Of a stretch of 52,865 nt of DNA, positions 1 to 8,306 are shown one piece after another; positions within the stretch are counted from its first letter, which is position 1; the number at the start of each line of letters is the position of its first letter. The notes beneath the pieces are model-generated. The model saw nothing but the letters and a program-made list of their open reading frames with translations, had not been told where the DNA came from and ran no database searches. The translations under genes and the position numbers were made by a program. The stretch spans positions 1 through 52,865 of the forward strand of contig NZ_PQHW01000043.1 in the NCBI RefSeq assembly GCF_003385215.1. The letters run 5' to 3'. Source of the DNA: Amycolatopsis thermalba. Lineage in GTDB: Bacteria; Actinomycetota; Actinomycetes; Mycobacteriales; Pseudonocardiaceae.

Positions 1-914
1 CCGTCGTGCACGTGGACCTGGACAGCGGCGCGTTGACCGAGCTGACCGCGCCCACCCACCCGCTGCCGCCGGCTGAGTACCTGCCGGTGCCGCGGGAGCG
101 GACGTTCCTGGGCCCGGACGGTGTGCCGATCCCGGCCTACGTCTACCCGCCCACCAACCCCGGCTTCACCGGCCCCGGCGGCGAACGCCCGCCCTACCTG
201 GTACACGTCCACGGCGGGCCCACCGGCCGCGTGTCCGGCGACCTCGACCTGGACTTCGCCTACTTCACCAGCCGCGGCATCGGGATCGTCGCGGTCAACT
301 ACGGCGGCTCGGTCGGCTACGGCCGCGCCTACCGGGAACGGCTGCGCGAACAGTGGGGCGTGGTCGACGTGCGGGACTGCGCCGCCGTCGCCGAAGCACT
401 GGCGGCCGAGGGCACCGCCGATCCGGCGCGGCTCGCGGTGCGCGGCGGCAGCGCGGGCGGCTACACCACGGCGGCGTCGATGACGAGCGTGACCACCTAC
501 CTGGCGGCGACGATCAAGTACCCGATCCTCGACCTGGCCGGGTGGACCGGCGACGGCGGCGAGACCCACGACTTCGAGTCCCGCTACGTGCTCGGCCTGG
601 TCGGGCCGCTGCCGGAGACCCGGGAACGCTACGTCGAGCGGTCCCCACTGCGGCACGCCGACCGCCTGGCCGGGCCGGTGCTGCTGCTGCAGGGGCTGGA
701 GGACCAGATCTGCCCGCCCGAGCAGGCCGACCGGTTCGTGGCCGCGCTCGCCGGCAGCGGCATCCCGCACGCCTACCTGACGTTCGAGGGCGAGCAGCAC
801 GGGTTCCGCAAGGCGGAGACGATGATCGCCGCGCTGGAGGCCGAGCTGTCCTTCTACGGGCAGGTGTTCGGCTTCCCCACGCCCGGGATGCCGGAACTGG
901 AGCTGCGCTCGTGA
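1..914 (+). CDS. S9 family serine peptidase (prolyl oligopeptidase type), 3' part only
   Basis: This is the C-terminal alpha/beta-hydrolase domain of an acyl-aminoacyl peptidase or dipeptidyl-peptidase-like S9 enzyme. The reading frame is open to the left edge, so the start and the usual N-terminal beta-propeller lie outside the window. The visible triad is the nucleophile Ser in GGSAGG near base 453, the Asp in LEDQICPP near 703 and the His in EQHGF near 798. The oxyanion region HVHGGP lies near 207. Enzymes of this family cleave short peptides in the cytoplasm. The stop overlaps the next start (GTGA at 911-914), so the LD-carboxypeptidase gene is probably co-translated. The family is clear; the exact substrate is unknown. 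Confidence 0.9.
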   Translation, partial: VVHVDLDSGALTELTAPTHPLPPAEYLPVPRERTFLGPDGVPIPAYVYPPTNPGFTGPGGERPPYLVHVHGGPTGRVSGDLDLDFAYFTSRGIGIVAVNYGGSVGYGRAYRERLREQWGVVDVRDCAAVAEALAAEGTADPARLAVRGGSAGGYTTAASMTSVTTYLAATIKYPILDLAGWTGDGGETHDFESRYVLGLVGPLPETRERYVERSPLRHADRLAGPVLLLQGLEDQICPPEQADRFVAALAGSGIPHAYLTFEGEQHGFRKAETMIAALEAELSFYGQVFGFPTPGMPELELRS

Positions 915-1768
915 CGACCGTCGCCCTGGTCGCGCCCGCGGGGCCGGTCGCCCCGGAGCGGCTGGAGCGGGCGCTGGCGGTGCTCGGCTCGTGGGGACTG
1001 CGCGTGCACAACCTGGTCACGCCGGGGTCCCGGCCCTTCCGGTACCTGGCCGACACCGACGCGGCGCGGGCGAAGCTGTTCACCGAGGCGTGGCTGGACC
1101 CCGAAGTGGACGTGGTGCTCGCCGCGCGCGGCGGGTACGGCACGCAGCGGATGCTGGACCTGCTCGACTGGCCCGCGCTGCGCGGCGCCGGGCCGACGGT
1201 GTTCGCCGGATCCAGCGACGTGACGGCCCTGCACGCGGCGATCCACGAGCACCTGGGGCTGCCGACGCTGTTCTCGCCGATGCCCGCGGGCGACTACTGG
1301 GACGAGGCGGGTGGCGAGTACCTGCGGCGGGCGTTGCTGGAGCCGGGACCGGTGACGCTGCCCGGGACCGAGGCGCTGGTGCCGGGCACCGCCCGGGGCC
1401 GGTTGACCGGCGGGAACCTGAGCCTGCTCGCCGCCGGCGTGGGCACGCCGGAGCAGGGCAGCGCGTCGGGTGGGATCGTGGTGCTGGAGGACGTGAGCGA
1501 GCCGGTGTACCGGCTGGACCGGATGCTCACCCAGTTGCTGCGGTCCGGCTGGTTCGCCGGGGTGGCCGGGGTCGTGCTGGGCACCTGGACGCGGTGTGGT
1601 GATCCGGCGGATGTGCGGGCGCTGATGCTGGACCGGCTGGCGCCGCTGGGGGTGCCGGTGCTGGCGGGCGTGCCGTTCGGGCACGTCGAGGGGTCGCTCA
1701 CCGTGCCGCTCGGGGTCTCGGCGGTGCTGGACACGGCCGGGCTGCGGGTGGTGACGGGTGCGGCTTGA
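911..1768 (+). CDS. S66 family LD-carboxypeptidase (LdcA/YkfA type)
   Basis: Encodes 285 aa from a GTG that overlaps the upstream stop by four bases. S66 enzymes remove the terminal D-Ala from L,D-linked muropeptides in the cytoplasm during cell-wall recycling, and some cleave peptide antibiotics. The nucleophile is Ser102 in AGSSDVTAL. The family's C-terminal pieces are also present: Glu in VVLEDVSEPVYRLDRML and His in FGHVEGSLTVPLG. The length matches the family (about 280-310 aa). Sitting directly after a peptidase and about 3 kb from a peptide importer operon supports a role in peptide or muropeptide turnover. A long frame continues upstream in the same phase but is a shadow of the S9 gene. 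Confidence 0.9.
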   Translation: MTTVALVAPAGPVAPERLERALAVLGSWGLRVHNLVTPGSRPFRYLADTDAARAKLFTEAWLDPEVDVVLAARGGYGTQRMLDLLDWPALRGAGPTVFAGSSDVTALHAAIHEHLGLPTLFSPMPAGDYWDEAGGEYLRRALLEPGPVTLPGTEALVPGTARGRLTGGNLSLLAAGVGTPEQGSASGGIVVLEDVSEPVYRLDRMLTQLLRSGWFAGVAGVVLGTWTRCGDPADVRALMLDRLAPLGVPVLAGVPFGHVEGSLTVPLGVSAVLDTAGLRVVTGAA

Positions 1769-2186
1769 TGCGGCGGAGGCGCGGGCGCGCTTCGCGGCGG
1801 CGCGGGTGGCGCGGCTGGCGACGGTGTCCGCGGACGGGCTGCCGCACCTGGTGCCGGTGACGTTCGCGGTGTCCGGGGACGAGATCGTGTTCGCGGTCGA
1901 CCACAAGCCGAAGTCGACGCACGCGTTGCGGCGGCTGGCCAACATCGCGGCCAACCCCGCGGTGAGCTTCCTCGCCGATGAGTACGACGAGGACTGGACC
2001 CGGCTGTGGTGGGCGCGGGCCGACGGCACGGCGACGGTCGAGGAGCCCGGGCCGGTGCCGCTGCTGGTGGCGAAGTACCCGCAGTACGCGGAGCGGCCGC
2101 CGGAGGGCCCGGTGGTGATCACCCGGGTGACGCGGTGGAGCGGCTGGGCAGGAACCGGCCAATCCGGCCCCGGCGCGGTGACCTGA
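1758..2186 (+). CDS. PPOX-class F420-dependent enzyme, Rv0121 type
   Basis: A 142-aa split-barrel flavin/deazaflavin-binding protein of the pyridoxamine 5'-phosphate oxidase superfamily. The pattern of an N-terminal ARVARLATVSADGLPHLVPV stretch followed by KPKSTHALRRLANI and a conserved acidic/Trp segment (EYDEDWTRLWW) is typical of the mycobacterial Rv0121 group, which is predicted to use coenzyme F420. The GTG start lies 11 bases inside the S66 gene, so the two are probably translated together. The reaction is unknown; F420 use is a family inference. The last 15 or so residues (GTGQSGPGAVT) look like an unconserved tail. Confidence 0.85.
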   Translation: MRLDAAEARARFAAARVARLATVSADGLPHLVPVTFAVSGDEIVFAVDHKPKSTHALRRLANIAANPAVSFLADEYDEDWTRLWWARADGTATVEEPGPVPLLVAKYPQYAERPPEGPVVITRVTRWSGWAGTGQSGPGAVT

Positions 2187-2202
2187 TCCCTACGATCGGC
2201 GC

Positions 2203-2565
2203 ATGAGAACCTTGCGCGCGGCCGCGATGGTGCCGGTGTTCGTGCTGGCGGCGGCCTGCTCCAGCGAGCCGGAGACGCCGCACACCATCGTCTACGAGGT
2301 GACCGGCACCGGGCAGATCGCGTGGATCAAGTACAAGGCCGACGGGAAGACCTCCGTGCAGGAGGACGGCATCACCCCGCCGTGGACGAAGACCTTCACG
2401 CTGCCCGCCGAGGGGACCCAGCAGCTGGAGCTGCTGATCCAGCCGGCGGGCGAGCACGACCTGTCCGCCTCGATCGAGGTCGACGGGCAGCCGCTGACGA
2501 GCAGCGCGAGCGCCGCCTCCGACGGCGGCGGCACGATGTCGCTCACCGGCGAACTCGGGCACTAG
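2203..2565 (+). CDS. MmpS-like small lipoprotein
   Basis: A 120-aa protein with a lipoprotein signal: basic start MRTLR, hydrophobic core, and lipobox LAAAC with Cys20 followed by SSEP. The mature part follows the MmpS/transport-accessory pattern: VYEVTGTG, then an IKYKADG strand, a TPPWTKTF turn and a short beta-rich end. MmpS proteins accompany MmpL exporters in mycobacteria through an N-terminal membrane helix; here a lipid anchor replaces it and no MmpL gene is nearby. The last 59 bases are repeated at 3099-3157 after an IS remnant, which suggests a second copy once existed. Its role is unknown. Confidence 0.8.
   Translation: MRTLRAAAMVPVFVLAAACSSEPETPHTIVYEVTGTGQIAWIKYKADGKTSVQEDGITPPWTKTFTLPAEGTQQLELLIQPAGEHDLSASIEVDGQPLTSSASAASDGGGTMSLTGELGH
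2507..2565 (+). repeat. 59-bp direct repeat, copy A (end of MmpS-like gene)
   Basis: Bases 2507-2550 are identical to 3099-3142 (44 of 44). The following 15 bases through the TAG stop match at 11 positions. The copies lie 592 bp apart in the same orientation and bracket the IS5-family remnant. Copy A is the intact C-terminal coding end of the lipoprotein. Confidence 0.9.
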
Positions 2566-2984
2566 GGCGTGCTGTCGGATGACCGGTGAGCGTTGATCGA
2601 GGACTTTCCGCCGGCGCGGACGGGTAGGCCCGGCGGCCGTTTCCGGATGCGCGCCACCACCATCCCCGCCACCACGGGGCTGGATTCGAACTACCCGAAA
2701 TCCGGGATCGAGCCGGCTGACCATGCCACCGGCTGCTCCCGTGGTGGCCCGCCACCAAGATCAATCGGCTGGGCGGCGGCTGACCCCGCACCCAGCCCGA
2801 CCGAGTGTGCGGCGATAGGCCTACTCCCGCACCATCCGCAACCACCTGCGCCGCTGGGGCATCCGCGCGGTCACTCCCGACCCCGCGGACCAGATCGAGC
2901 ACCGCACCGCCACGGATTCCGCGGCGACCGCCCACCCGCCTTCGACGCCCATCACCCGGACATAACCTTTGTCCGACACGGCCC
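2566..2984 (+). mobile_element. Decayed IS5-family insertion sequence (transposase remnant)
   Basis: Translated in shifting frames, this stretch gives pieces of one IS5-type transposase in the right order. There is an N-terminal ALIEDFPPARTGRPGGRF (2590-2646) with a TGA just before it where the family has Trp. Next comes EPADHATGCSRGG (about 2711-2749) and TKI (2754-2762). After that RTQPDRVCGD (2787-2816) runs, one base short, into AYSRTIRNHLRRWGIRAV (2819-2872). A further frame change leads to RGDRPPAFD (2920-2946). The middle is deleted and the VERxF...LK end is absent. Candidate inverted ends are GGGCGTGCTGTCGG at 2565-2578 and, inverted, GGGCCGTGTCGGAC at 2971-2984; they match only with gaps. 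No product can be made. An 11-bp inverted repeat (2668-2678/2738-2748) falls inside it. Confidence 0.75.
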
Positions 2985-3098
2985 GGGGTGGTGCCCCGCG
3001 AGGTTGACCCGCTCGATGGTGGGACGCGATGGGCGGCATCGTGAGAATCTCAGCGATCCGGGGGCCGCTCGGCGCGGCTCTCCTCCCGGCGAAGGCGT

Positions 3099-3157
3099 CG
3101 AGCGCCGCCTCCGACGGCGGCGGCACGATGTCGCTCACCGGCCAGATCGGCCACTAG
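3099..3157 (+). pseudogene. Remnant of a second MmpS-like gene, last 59 bp only
   Basis: In frame it reads SAASDGGGTMSLTGQIGH then TAG, nearly the same as the end of the lipoprotein at 2203-2565. The four differences in the last 15 bases suggest a diverged paralogue rather than a fresh copy. No matching start or signal peptide precedes it. The 114 bp between the IS end and this piece (2985-3098) shows no recognisable gene. Its TAG lies in the palindrome CTAG at 3154-3157, which also supplies the stop of the mannosyltransferase on the other strand. Confidence 0.65.
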
Positions 3158-4707
3158 CCCTTCGCGACGAAGTCCGGCACCTCGGGCTGGCGGCGCCACG
3201 CGCCGACCAGGCCGAGCGGGTCGGGGCGCAGCAGGGACGCCGCCGCGTAGACCGACAGCGCCAGGACCACCACGACGAACCACCAGTCGTACAGGGCCTG
3301 CTCGCCCGTCGGGTAGTAGGCCAGCACCAGGAACGACGCCACGGCGACCACGATCGCCAGGTGCCTGCGCCGCCACGGGAACGCCGAGGCGATCACGAAG
3401 CCCCAGGTCAGGTACCACGGCAGGGTCGGCGGGGCGAGGATCGCGGTGGCCAGCAGCGCCATCGCCATCCGGAAGATCGCCTCGTTGCCGCCGTTCCGGG
3501 CCTTCCACCACTGCTGCACCATGAACGCCGCCAGCGTCAGCATCGCCAGCGCGCGCGCCACCGTCACGAACGGCGACTCCGGCACGGTGATCACCACGTT
3601 CACCAGCGTGTGCGCCAGCTGCCCCAGCCCGGTCGGGAAGTTCAGCCAGTTCGTCACCAGCGTCGGCGCCTGCAGGCCGGTGACCCAGCCGAGGTTGAAC
3701 GAGCCGAGCGACACCCAGGTGCCGGCCACGAACACGATCCCGAACAGGCCGACCGAGATCGCGCCGGCCTGGAAGAAGTTGCGGACCCGGCTGGGGTGCG
3801 GCAGGTGGTTGGCCCACACCCACACCAGGAACGGCAGCGCGACCGCCGCGGTCGGCTTGATCAGCATGCCGATGGTGACCAGCACGACCGCGACCGCGTG
3901 CTTCCGTTCCAGCGCGGCGAGCACGCCGATGGTGAGGAAGCCGAGCATCAGCAGGTCGTTGTGCGGGCCGCCGACGAGGTGGATGACGGTCATCGGGCTG
4001 GCGACCGCGAGCCACACGGTGATCGGCAGCTTGCCGCCGAGGTGACGCACCAGCCGCGGCAGCGCCCACAGCATCATCGCCAGCCCGATCAGCAGCACCA
4101 GGCGGGTCACGATGACCCCGGCGATCACGTTGTCGCCGGTCAGCGCCACGACACCCTTGGCGATCAGCAGGAACAGCGGGCCGTAGGGCGCCGGGGTGGT
4201 CTGCCAGACCGGGTGCACGTTCTGCACGACGTCGCGCAGCACCTCGAGCTCGGCCGGGCCGTGCGCGTACGGGTCGAGCCCGTGCAGCAGCTGGGCGCCC
4301 TGCCCGAGGTAGGAGAACACGTCGCGGGTGAACAGCGGCGGCGAGATCAGCAGCGGCGCCATCCAGCACGCGGCGGCGACGAGGATCGGCCTGCTGCCGA
4401 TGCGCCCGGCGAGCATGTAGCGGCCCAGCCGGACCCACGCCCACACCACGAGCGCGAACCCGCCGTAGAGCACCGCGTTGGCGAGCATCTGCCCGTGCCC
4501 GTAGCGGACCCAGGACAGCGGGCCGTGCCCGAGGACGGGGTCGCGGATCAGGATGCCGCCGGCCCCGAGCGCGCCGATGAGGAGCAGGAGACTGCCGAGG
4601 GTGCCCATCGCGATCGTGCGGTACGGGAACCGCGAGGGCACGCGCACGCGCGCGGCCGGGTGCGCCCGCGCGGGCGCCCCGGGAGCGGGGTCAGTGGTGG
4701 TCGCCAT
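3154..4707 (-). CDS. mptB: Polyprenol-phosphomannose-dependent alpha-1,6-mannosyltransferase, MptB-like
   Basis: A multi-pass membrane glycosyltransferase (517 aa) of the MptA/MptB group, which adds mannose from polyprenyl-phosphomannose to lipomannan-type acceptors on the outer face of the membrane. It shows about 12 hydrophobic segments. The conserved early loop has FTRDVFSYLGQG, LDPYAHGP and APYGPLFL; the RD pair is the likely catalytic/metal region of such GT-C enzymes. GGPHNDLLMLG and KPTAAVALPF follow in the middle of the protein. The start is taken at the ATG (4707); an in-frame GTG nine bases upstream (4716) is possible. It stands alone, 74 bp from the end of the ABC operon. MptB versus MptA is a best guess from the overall pattern. 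Confidence 0.85.
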   Translation of the reverse strand: MATTTDPAPGAPARAHPAARVRVPSRFPYRTIAMGTLGSLLLLIGALGAGGILIRDPVLGHGPLSWVRYGHGQMLANAVLYGGFALVVWAWVRLGRYMLAGRIGSRPILVAAACWMAPLLISPPLFTRDVFSYLGQGAQLLHGLDPYAHGPAELEVLRDVVQNVHPVWQTTPAPYGPLFLLIAKGVVALTGDNVIAGVIVTRLVLLIGLAMMLWALPRLVRHLGGKLPITVWLAVASPMTVIHLVGGPHNDLLMLGFLTIGVLAALERKHAVAVVLVTIGMLIKPTAAVALPFLVWVWANHLPHPSRVRNFFQAGAISVGLFGIVFVAGTWVSLGSFNLGWVTGLQAPTLVTNWLNFPTGLGQLAHTLVNVVITVPESPFVTVARALAMLTLAAFMVQQWWKARNGGNEAIFRMAMALLATAILAPPTLPWYLTWGFVIASAFPWRRRHLAIVVAVASFLVLAYYPTGEQALYDWWFVVVVLALSVYAAASLLRPDPLGLVGAWRRQPEVPDFVAKG

Positions 4708-4742
4708 TTCGTCCACGGAGATTACACACCGTTCCCCTGCGG

Positions 4743-4757
4743 GTTCCCGCCGGGAAC
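4743..4757 (-). terminator. Possible short hairpin after the ABC operon
   Basis: GTTCCC-GCC-GGGAAC forms a 6-bp stem with a 3-base loop, 25-39 bases past the stop of the double ATPase and just upstream of the mannosyltransferase start. There is no T run. It could equally be an operator. Confidence 0.3.
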
Positions 4758-4781
4758 GTCATTTCCTTGACTTGCGGGCAT

Positions 4782-6398
4782 TCAGGACGGTAAGGACTCG
4801 CGTGTCGTGCCGCCGGGCAGCGCCGCGAGCAGGGAGCGCGTGTACTCGTGCTTCGGGTCGAGCAGGACCTCCTCCACGGTGCCGACCTCGACCAGCTCGC
4901 CCCGGTACATCACGGCCACGCGGTCGGCGATGTTCCACGCCAGCCCGAGGTCGTGGGTGATGACCAGCCCGGCCAGGCCGAGTTCGCGGCGCAGCCGCAG
5001 CAGCAGCCCGAGGATCTCGCCGCGCACCGAGGCGTCCAGCGACGCGACCGGCTCGTCGGCGACCAGCACCCCGGGCCGCAGCGCGAGCGCGCCCGCGATC
5101 ACCACGCGCTGCCGCTGCCCGCCGGACAGCTCGTGCGGCAGCCGGTGCAGGAAGTGCGCGGCCGGGCGCAGTTCCGCGGCCTCCAGCGCCTCGGTCACGA
5201 TCTGCCGCTCGTCGCCGGGCAGGCGGTGGATGCGCGGCCCCTCGGCGACCGCCTCGTAGACGGTGTGGCGCGGGTTCAGCGCACTGGCCGGGTCCTGCAG
5301 CACGAGCTGGACGTGCCGCCGGTAGGCCTTGAGCGCGGCGCCCGAGGCGGGCACGGGCGAACCGTCGTAGCGGACCAGGCCCGAGGTGGGCTTCTGCAAC
5401 CCCAGCAGCGTGCGGGCCAGGGTCGTCTTGCCGGAGCCGGACTGGCCGACCAGCGCGACGATCTCGTTGCGCCGCACCTGCAGGTCCACCCCGGCGACGG
5501 CGTCGATGCGGGCGCCGCGGCGGTCGCGGAAGGTGACCCGCAGGTTCTCCGCGGCCAGCAGCACGTCCGGCGGGGGCGGGGTGTCCGGTTCCGGCGGCAG
5601 CGGCGCGGTGGTCGCGGGCGCGAACCGGGCGGCCGGGTCGCCGACGGTGGGGAACGCGGCCGCCAGCGCGCGGGTGTGCTCGTGCTCCGGCGTGCGCATC
5701 ACCTCCTGCGACGGGCCTTCTTCGACGATCTCGCCGCGGTACATCACGGCGATGCGCGAGCAGGTCGCGGCGAGCACGGACAGGTCGTGGCTGATCATGA
5801 CCAGCCCGAGGCCGTGCTCGGCGACCAGGCGGCTCAGCAGGTCGAGCACCTGGGCCTGCACGATCACGTCGAGCGCGGTGGTCGGCTCGTCGGCGATGAT
5901 CAGGCGCGGGCGGCAGGCCAGGGCCATCGCGATCATCACGCGCTGCTTCTGCCCGCCGGACAGCTCGTGTGGATACGCCCCGGCGCGGGACGGGGGCAGG
6001 TCCACCGATTCGAGCAGTTCCGCGCCCACCGCGTCCACGTCGGCCGCGGACGGGTCGTGCAGCCGGATCGGCTCGGCGATCTGGTCTCCGATGGTGCGGA
6101 CCGGGTTGAGCGCGTGCATGGCGCCCTGGAACACCACCGACGCCTTGGCCCAGCGCACCGCGCGCAGGTGTCCCCAGCGCATGGTGGTGACGTCCTCGCC
6201 GTCGAGCAGGATCTCGCCGGTGACGCGCGCGGATCTGGGCAGCAGCCGCAGCACGCTCATCGCGACCGTGGACTTGCCCGAACCGGACTCCCCGGCCACG
6301 CCGAGGGTCTCCCCCGGCGCGAGCGTCAGGTTCACACCGCGCACCGCGTCGACGTCGCGGTAGGAGACGCGCAGGTCCTTGATCTCCAGCAGGCTCAC
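4782..6398 (-). CDS. Oligopeptide ABC importer, fused double ATPase (DppD-DppF type)
   Basis: A 538-aa protein with two complete ABC ATPase domains, energising peptide import from the cytoplasmic side. Domain 1 has Walker A GESGSGKST, signature LSGGQKQRV and Walker B LIIADEPTTALD. Domain 2 has GQSGSGKTT, LSGGQRQRV and VLVADEPVASLD. In many bacteria the two halves are separate DppD and DppF proteins. The start is the GTG at 6398, which overlaps the permease stop (GTGA); the frame stays open far upstream but that part is antisense shadow of the permeases. It is the last gene of the operon binding protein - permease - permease - ATPase. Confidence 0.95.
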   Translation of the reverse strand: MSLLEIKDLRVSYRDVDAVRGVNLTLAPGETLGVAGESGSGKSTVAMSVLRLLPRSARVTGEILLDGEDVTTMRWGHLRAVRWAKASVVFQGAMHALNPVRTIGDQIAEPIRLHDPSAADVDAVGAELLESVDLPPSRAGAYPHELSGGQKQRVMIAMALACRPRLIIADEPTTALDVIVQAQVLDLLSRLVAEHGLGLVMISHDLSVLAATCSRIAVMYRGEIVEEGPSQEVMRTPEHEHTRALAAAFPTVGDPAARFAPATTAPLPPEPDTPPPPDVLLAAENLRVTFRDRRGARIDAVAGVDLQVRRNEIVALVGQSGSGKTTLARTLLGLQKPTSGLVRYDGSPVPASGAALKAYRRHVQLVLQDPASALNPRHTVYEAVAEGPRIHRLPGDERQIVTEALEAAELRPAAHFLHRLPHELSGGQRQRVVIAGALALRPGVLVADEPVASLDASVRGEILGLLLRLRRELGLAGLVITHDLGLAWNIADRVAVMYRGELVEVGTVEEVLLDPKHEYTRSLLAALPGGTTRESLPS

Positions 6399-7291
6399 GC
6401 GTGTTCCCCCTTCAGCCGCGGGTTGAGCACCGTCTCCAGCGCGCGGCCGGCGAGGGTGAACGACAGCACGATCACCACGATCGCCAGGCCGGGCGGGATC
6501 AGGTACCACCACGCTCCGCCGGTGACCGCGCCCGAGGACAGGGCGCGTTGCAGCATCTGGCCCCACGACGGCGCGGTGGGGTCGCCGAGGCCGAGGAAGG
6601 ACAGCGTGGACTCGGCGATGATCGAGTTGCCCACCACGAGGGTGGTGTTGGCCAGCACCAGCGGCAGCACCCCGGGCAGCACGTGCTTGCCGATGACGTG
6701 CAGGTGCCCGCCGCCCAGGGCGCGGGCCCGCTCGATGTAGGGGCGGGACTCGATGGTCAGGGTCTGCGCGCGCACCAGCCGGGCCGTGGTGGGCCAGGAG
6801 GTGACGCCGACCGCGACGATGATCGTCGGCACGCCGTGCGGCAGCACGGTGGACAGCGCGATCGCCAGCACCAGCGAGGGCAGCACCAGGAAGAAGTCGG
6901 TGAACCGCATCAGCAGGCCGGAGACCCAGCCGCCGAAGTGGGCGGCGGCGATGCCGACGATCGTGCCGATCAGCACCGACAGGATCGTCGCGGCGAACCC
7001 GACCAGCAGCGACACCCGCGCGCCCCACAGGGTGAGCAGCAGGACCGAGCGGCCGTCGATGTCGGTGCCGAGCGGGAACTCGCCGCTGGGCGGCTGCAGG
7101 GGCTTTCCGGCGGCGTTGACCACGTCCAGCCCGGCCGGGTCGGTGATCACCGGCGCCAGCACGGCCAGCAGCACCACCAGCACGAGCACGCCGAGGCCGG
7201 CCAGGCCGCCGCGGTCGGCGGCGAACTCGCGCCACACGGCGGCGGCCGCGGCACGGCGGCGCTGCCAGGCGATCGCGGCCGGGGCGGTCAC
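6395..7291 (-). CDS. dppC: Oligopeptide ABC importer permease (DppC type)
   Basis: A 298-aa inner-membrane permease with an N-terminal cytoplasmic segment, one early helix (LAGLGVLVLVVLLAVLAPVI) and then five more helices. The periplasm-facing insert LGTDIDGRSVL is the usual DppC/OppC feature. The EAA-type coupling loop is ERARALGGGHLHVIGKHVLP, which contacts the ATPase. The start is a GTG (7291) overlapping the previous stop, and its own stop overlaps the ATPase start, so all three are translationally coupled. It pairs with the permease at 7288-8304 to form the channel. Confidence 0.95.
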   Translation of the reverse strand: MTAPAAIAWQRRRAAAAAVWREFAADRGGLAGLGVLVLVVLLAVLAPVITDPAGLDVVNAAGKPLQPPSGEFPLGTDIDGRSVLLLTLWGARVSLLVGFAATILSVLIGTIVGIAAAHFGGWVSGLLMRFTDFFLVLPSLVLAIALSTVLPHGVPTIIVAVGVTSWPTTARLVRAQTLTIESRPYIERARALGGGHLHVIGKHVLPGVLPLVLANTTLVVGNSIIAESTLSFLGLGDPTAPSWGQMLQRALSSGAVTGGAWWYLIPPGLAIVVIVLSFTLAGRALETVLNPRLKGEHA

Positions 7292-8304
7292 TGGGCACGC
7301 ACCCGGGGGTCGAGCACGCGGTAGAGCACCTCGGCGATCAGGTTCATCACGATGACCGAGCCGGCCATGACCACGAAGACTCCTTGCAGCAGCGGCAGGT
7401 CCGGCACCCGCAGCGCCTCGTAGGTGAGCAGTCCCAGCCCGGGCCAGGAGAACACCGTCTCGACCGTGACGGTGCCGGACACCACCAGGCCGAACTGCAG
7501 GAACACCAGCGTCACCGTGGGCAGCAGCGCGTTGGGCACCGCGTGGCGGCGGCGCACCAGGTCCTCGCGCAGGCCCTTGGCGCGGGCGGTGGTGAGGTAT
7601 TCGGCGTTCATCTCGCCCAGCAGCGACGAGCGCATCACCAGCATGTACTGGGCGTAGATCACCGCGAGCAGCGTGACGCACGGCAGCGCGAGGTGGTGGG
7701 CGACGTCGAGCAGCTGCGGAAAGAACTCCGGCGGGGTGTCCGGGGAACGCATGCCGCCGCTGGGGAACACGCCCTGCGTGGCGATGAGCAGCAGCAGGCC
7801 CAGCCAGAACTGGGGCATCGACCACAGGGTCAGCGCGATGCCGGTGTGGGTGCGGTCGAACAGGCTGCCGCGCCGCCACGCCGCCCGCACGCCCAGCCAC
7901 AGCCCGAGCGCGACGGCCAGCACGGTGGCGGTGCCGACGAGCAGCAGGGTCGGGCCGATCCGCTCCCCGATCAGCGCGCTCACCGGCCGGTTGTAGCCGT
8001 AGGAGGTGCCCAGGTCGCCGCGCAGCAGCCCGCCCAGGTGGTCCAGGAACTGCTGGTACAGCGGTTTGTTCACGCCGAGCCGCTCCCGCAGCTGCGCCAG
8101 CTGGTCCGGGCTGGTCGGCCGGTCCCGGGTCAGGGTGGTGACCGGGTCGCCGGGGATCATCCGGAACAGCAGGAAGCCCAGGGCAACCACCAGGAGCAGG
8201 CTGCCGATCGCGCCGCCGAGCTTGCCGAGCAGGAACCGGGCCGTGCCCGTGCCGCGGCGGGGCTCGTCGAGCTCCGCCGCGGCGGTGGAGACCGCGTTCG
8301 TCAC
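7288..8304 (-). CDS. dppB: Oligopeptide ABC importer permease (DppB type)
   Basis: A 338-aa permease. The first helix (LGGAIGSLLLVVALGFLLFRM) is followed by IPGDPVTTLTRDRPTSPDQL and a long extracytoplasmic stretch ending GDLGTSYGYNRPVSALI, both hallmarks of DppB/OppB. The coupling loop is TTARAKGLREDLVRRRHAVPNAL. It starts at a GTG two bases after the binding-protein stop and overlaps the second permease by four bases. With DppC it forms the transmembrane path for di- or oligopeptides. Confidence 0.95.
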   Translation of the reverse strand: MTNAVSTAAAELDEPRRGTGTARFLLGKLGGAIGSLLLVVALGFLLFRMIPGDPVTTLTRDRPTSPDQLAQLRERLGVNKPLYQQFLDHLGGLLRGDLGTSYGYNRPVSALIGERIGPTLLLVGTATVLAVALGLWLGVRAAWRRGSLFDRTHTGIALTLWSMPQFWLGLLLLIATQGVFPSGGMRSPDTPPEFFPQLLDVAHHLALPCVTLLAVIYAQYMLVMRSSLLGEMNAEYLTTARAKGLREDLVRRRHAVPNALLPTVTLVFLQFGLVVSGTVTVETVFSWPGLGLLTYEALRVPDLPLLQGVFVVMAGSVIVMNLIAEVLYRVLDPRVRAQ

Positions 8305-8306
8305 GC

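Noticed and set aside
2668..2748. tRNA-like fold on the minus strand (11-bp arms, GTTCGAATCC motif)
   Set aside because: The T-arm pairs poorly, there is no proper anticodon loop, and the same bases encode transposase blocks (EPADH, SRGG). The arms are probably coincidence.
2292..3138. Two minus-strand frames that start with the same MSDIVPPPSEAAL residues
   Set aside because: They are the antisense reading of the 59-bp repeat, not a gene pair.
2593..4770. A 725-residue + strand open frame
   Set aside because: It crosses the IS remnant and then runs antisense through the mannosyltransferase; only the transposase fragments in its first part have meaning.
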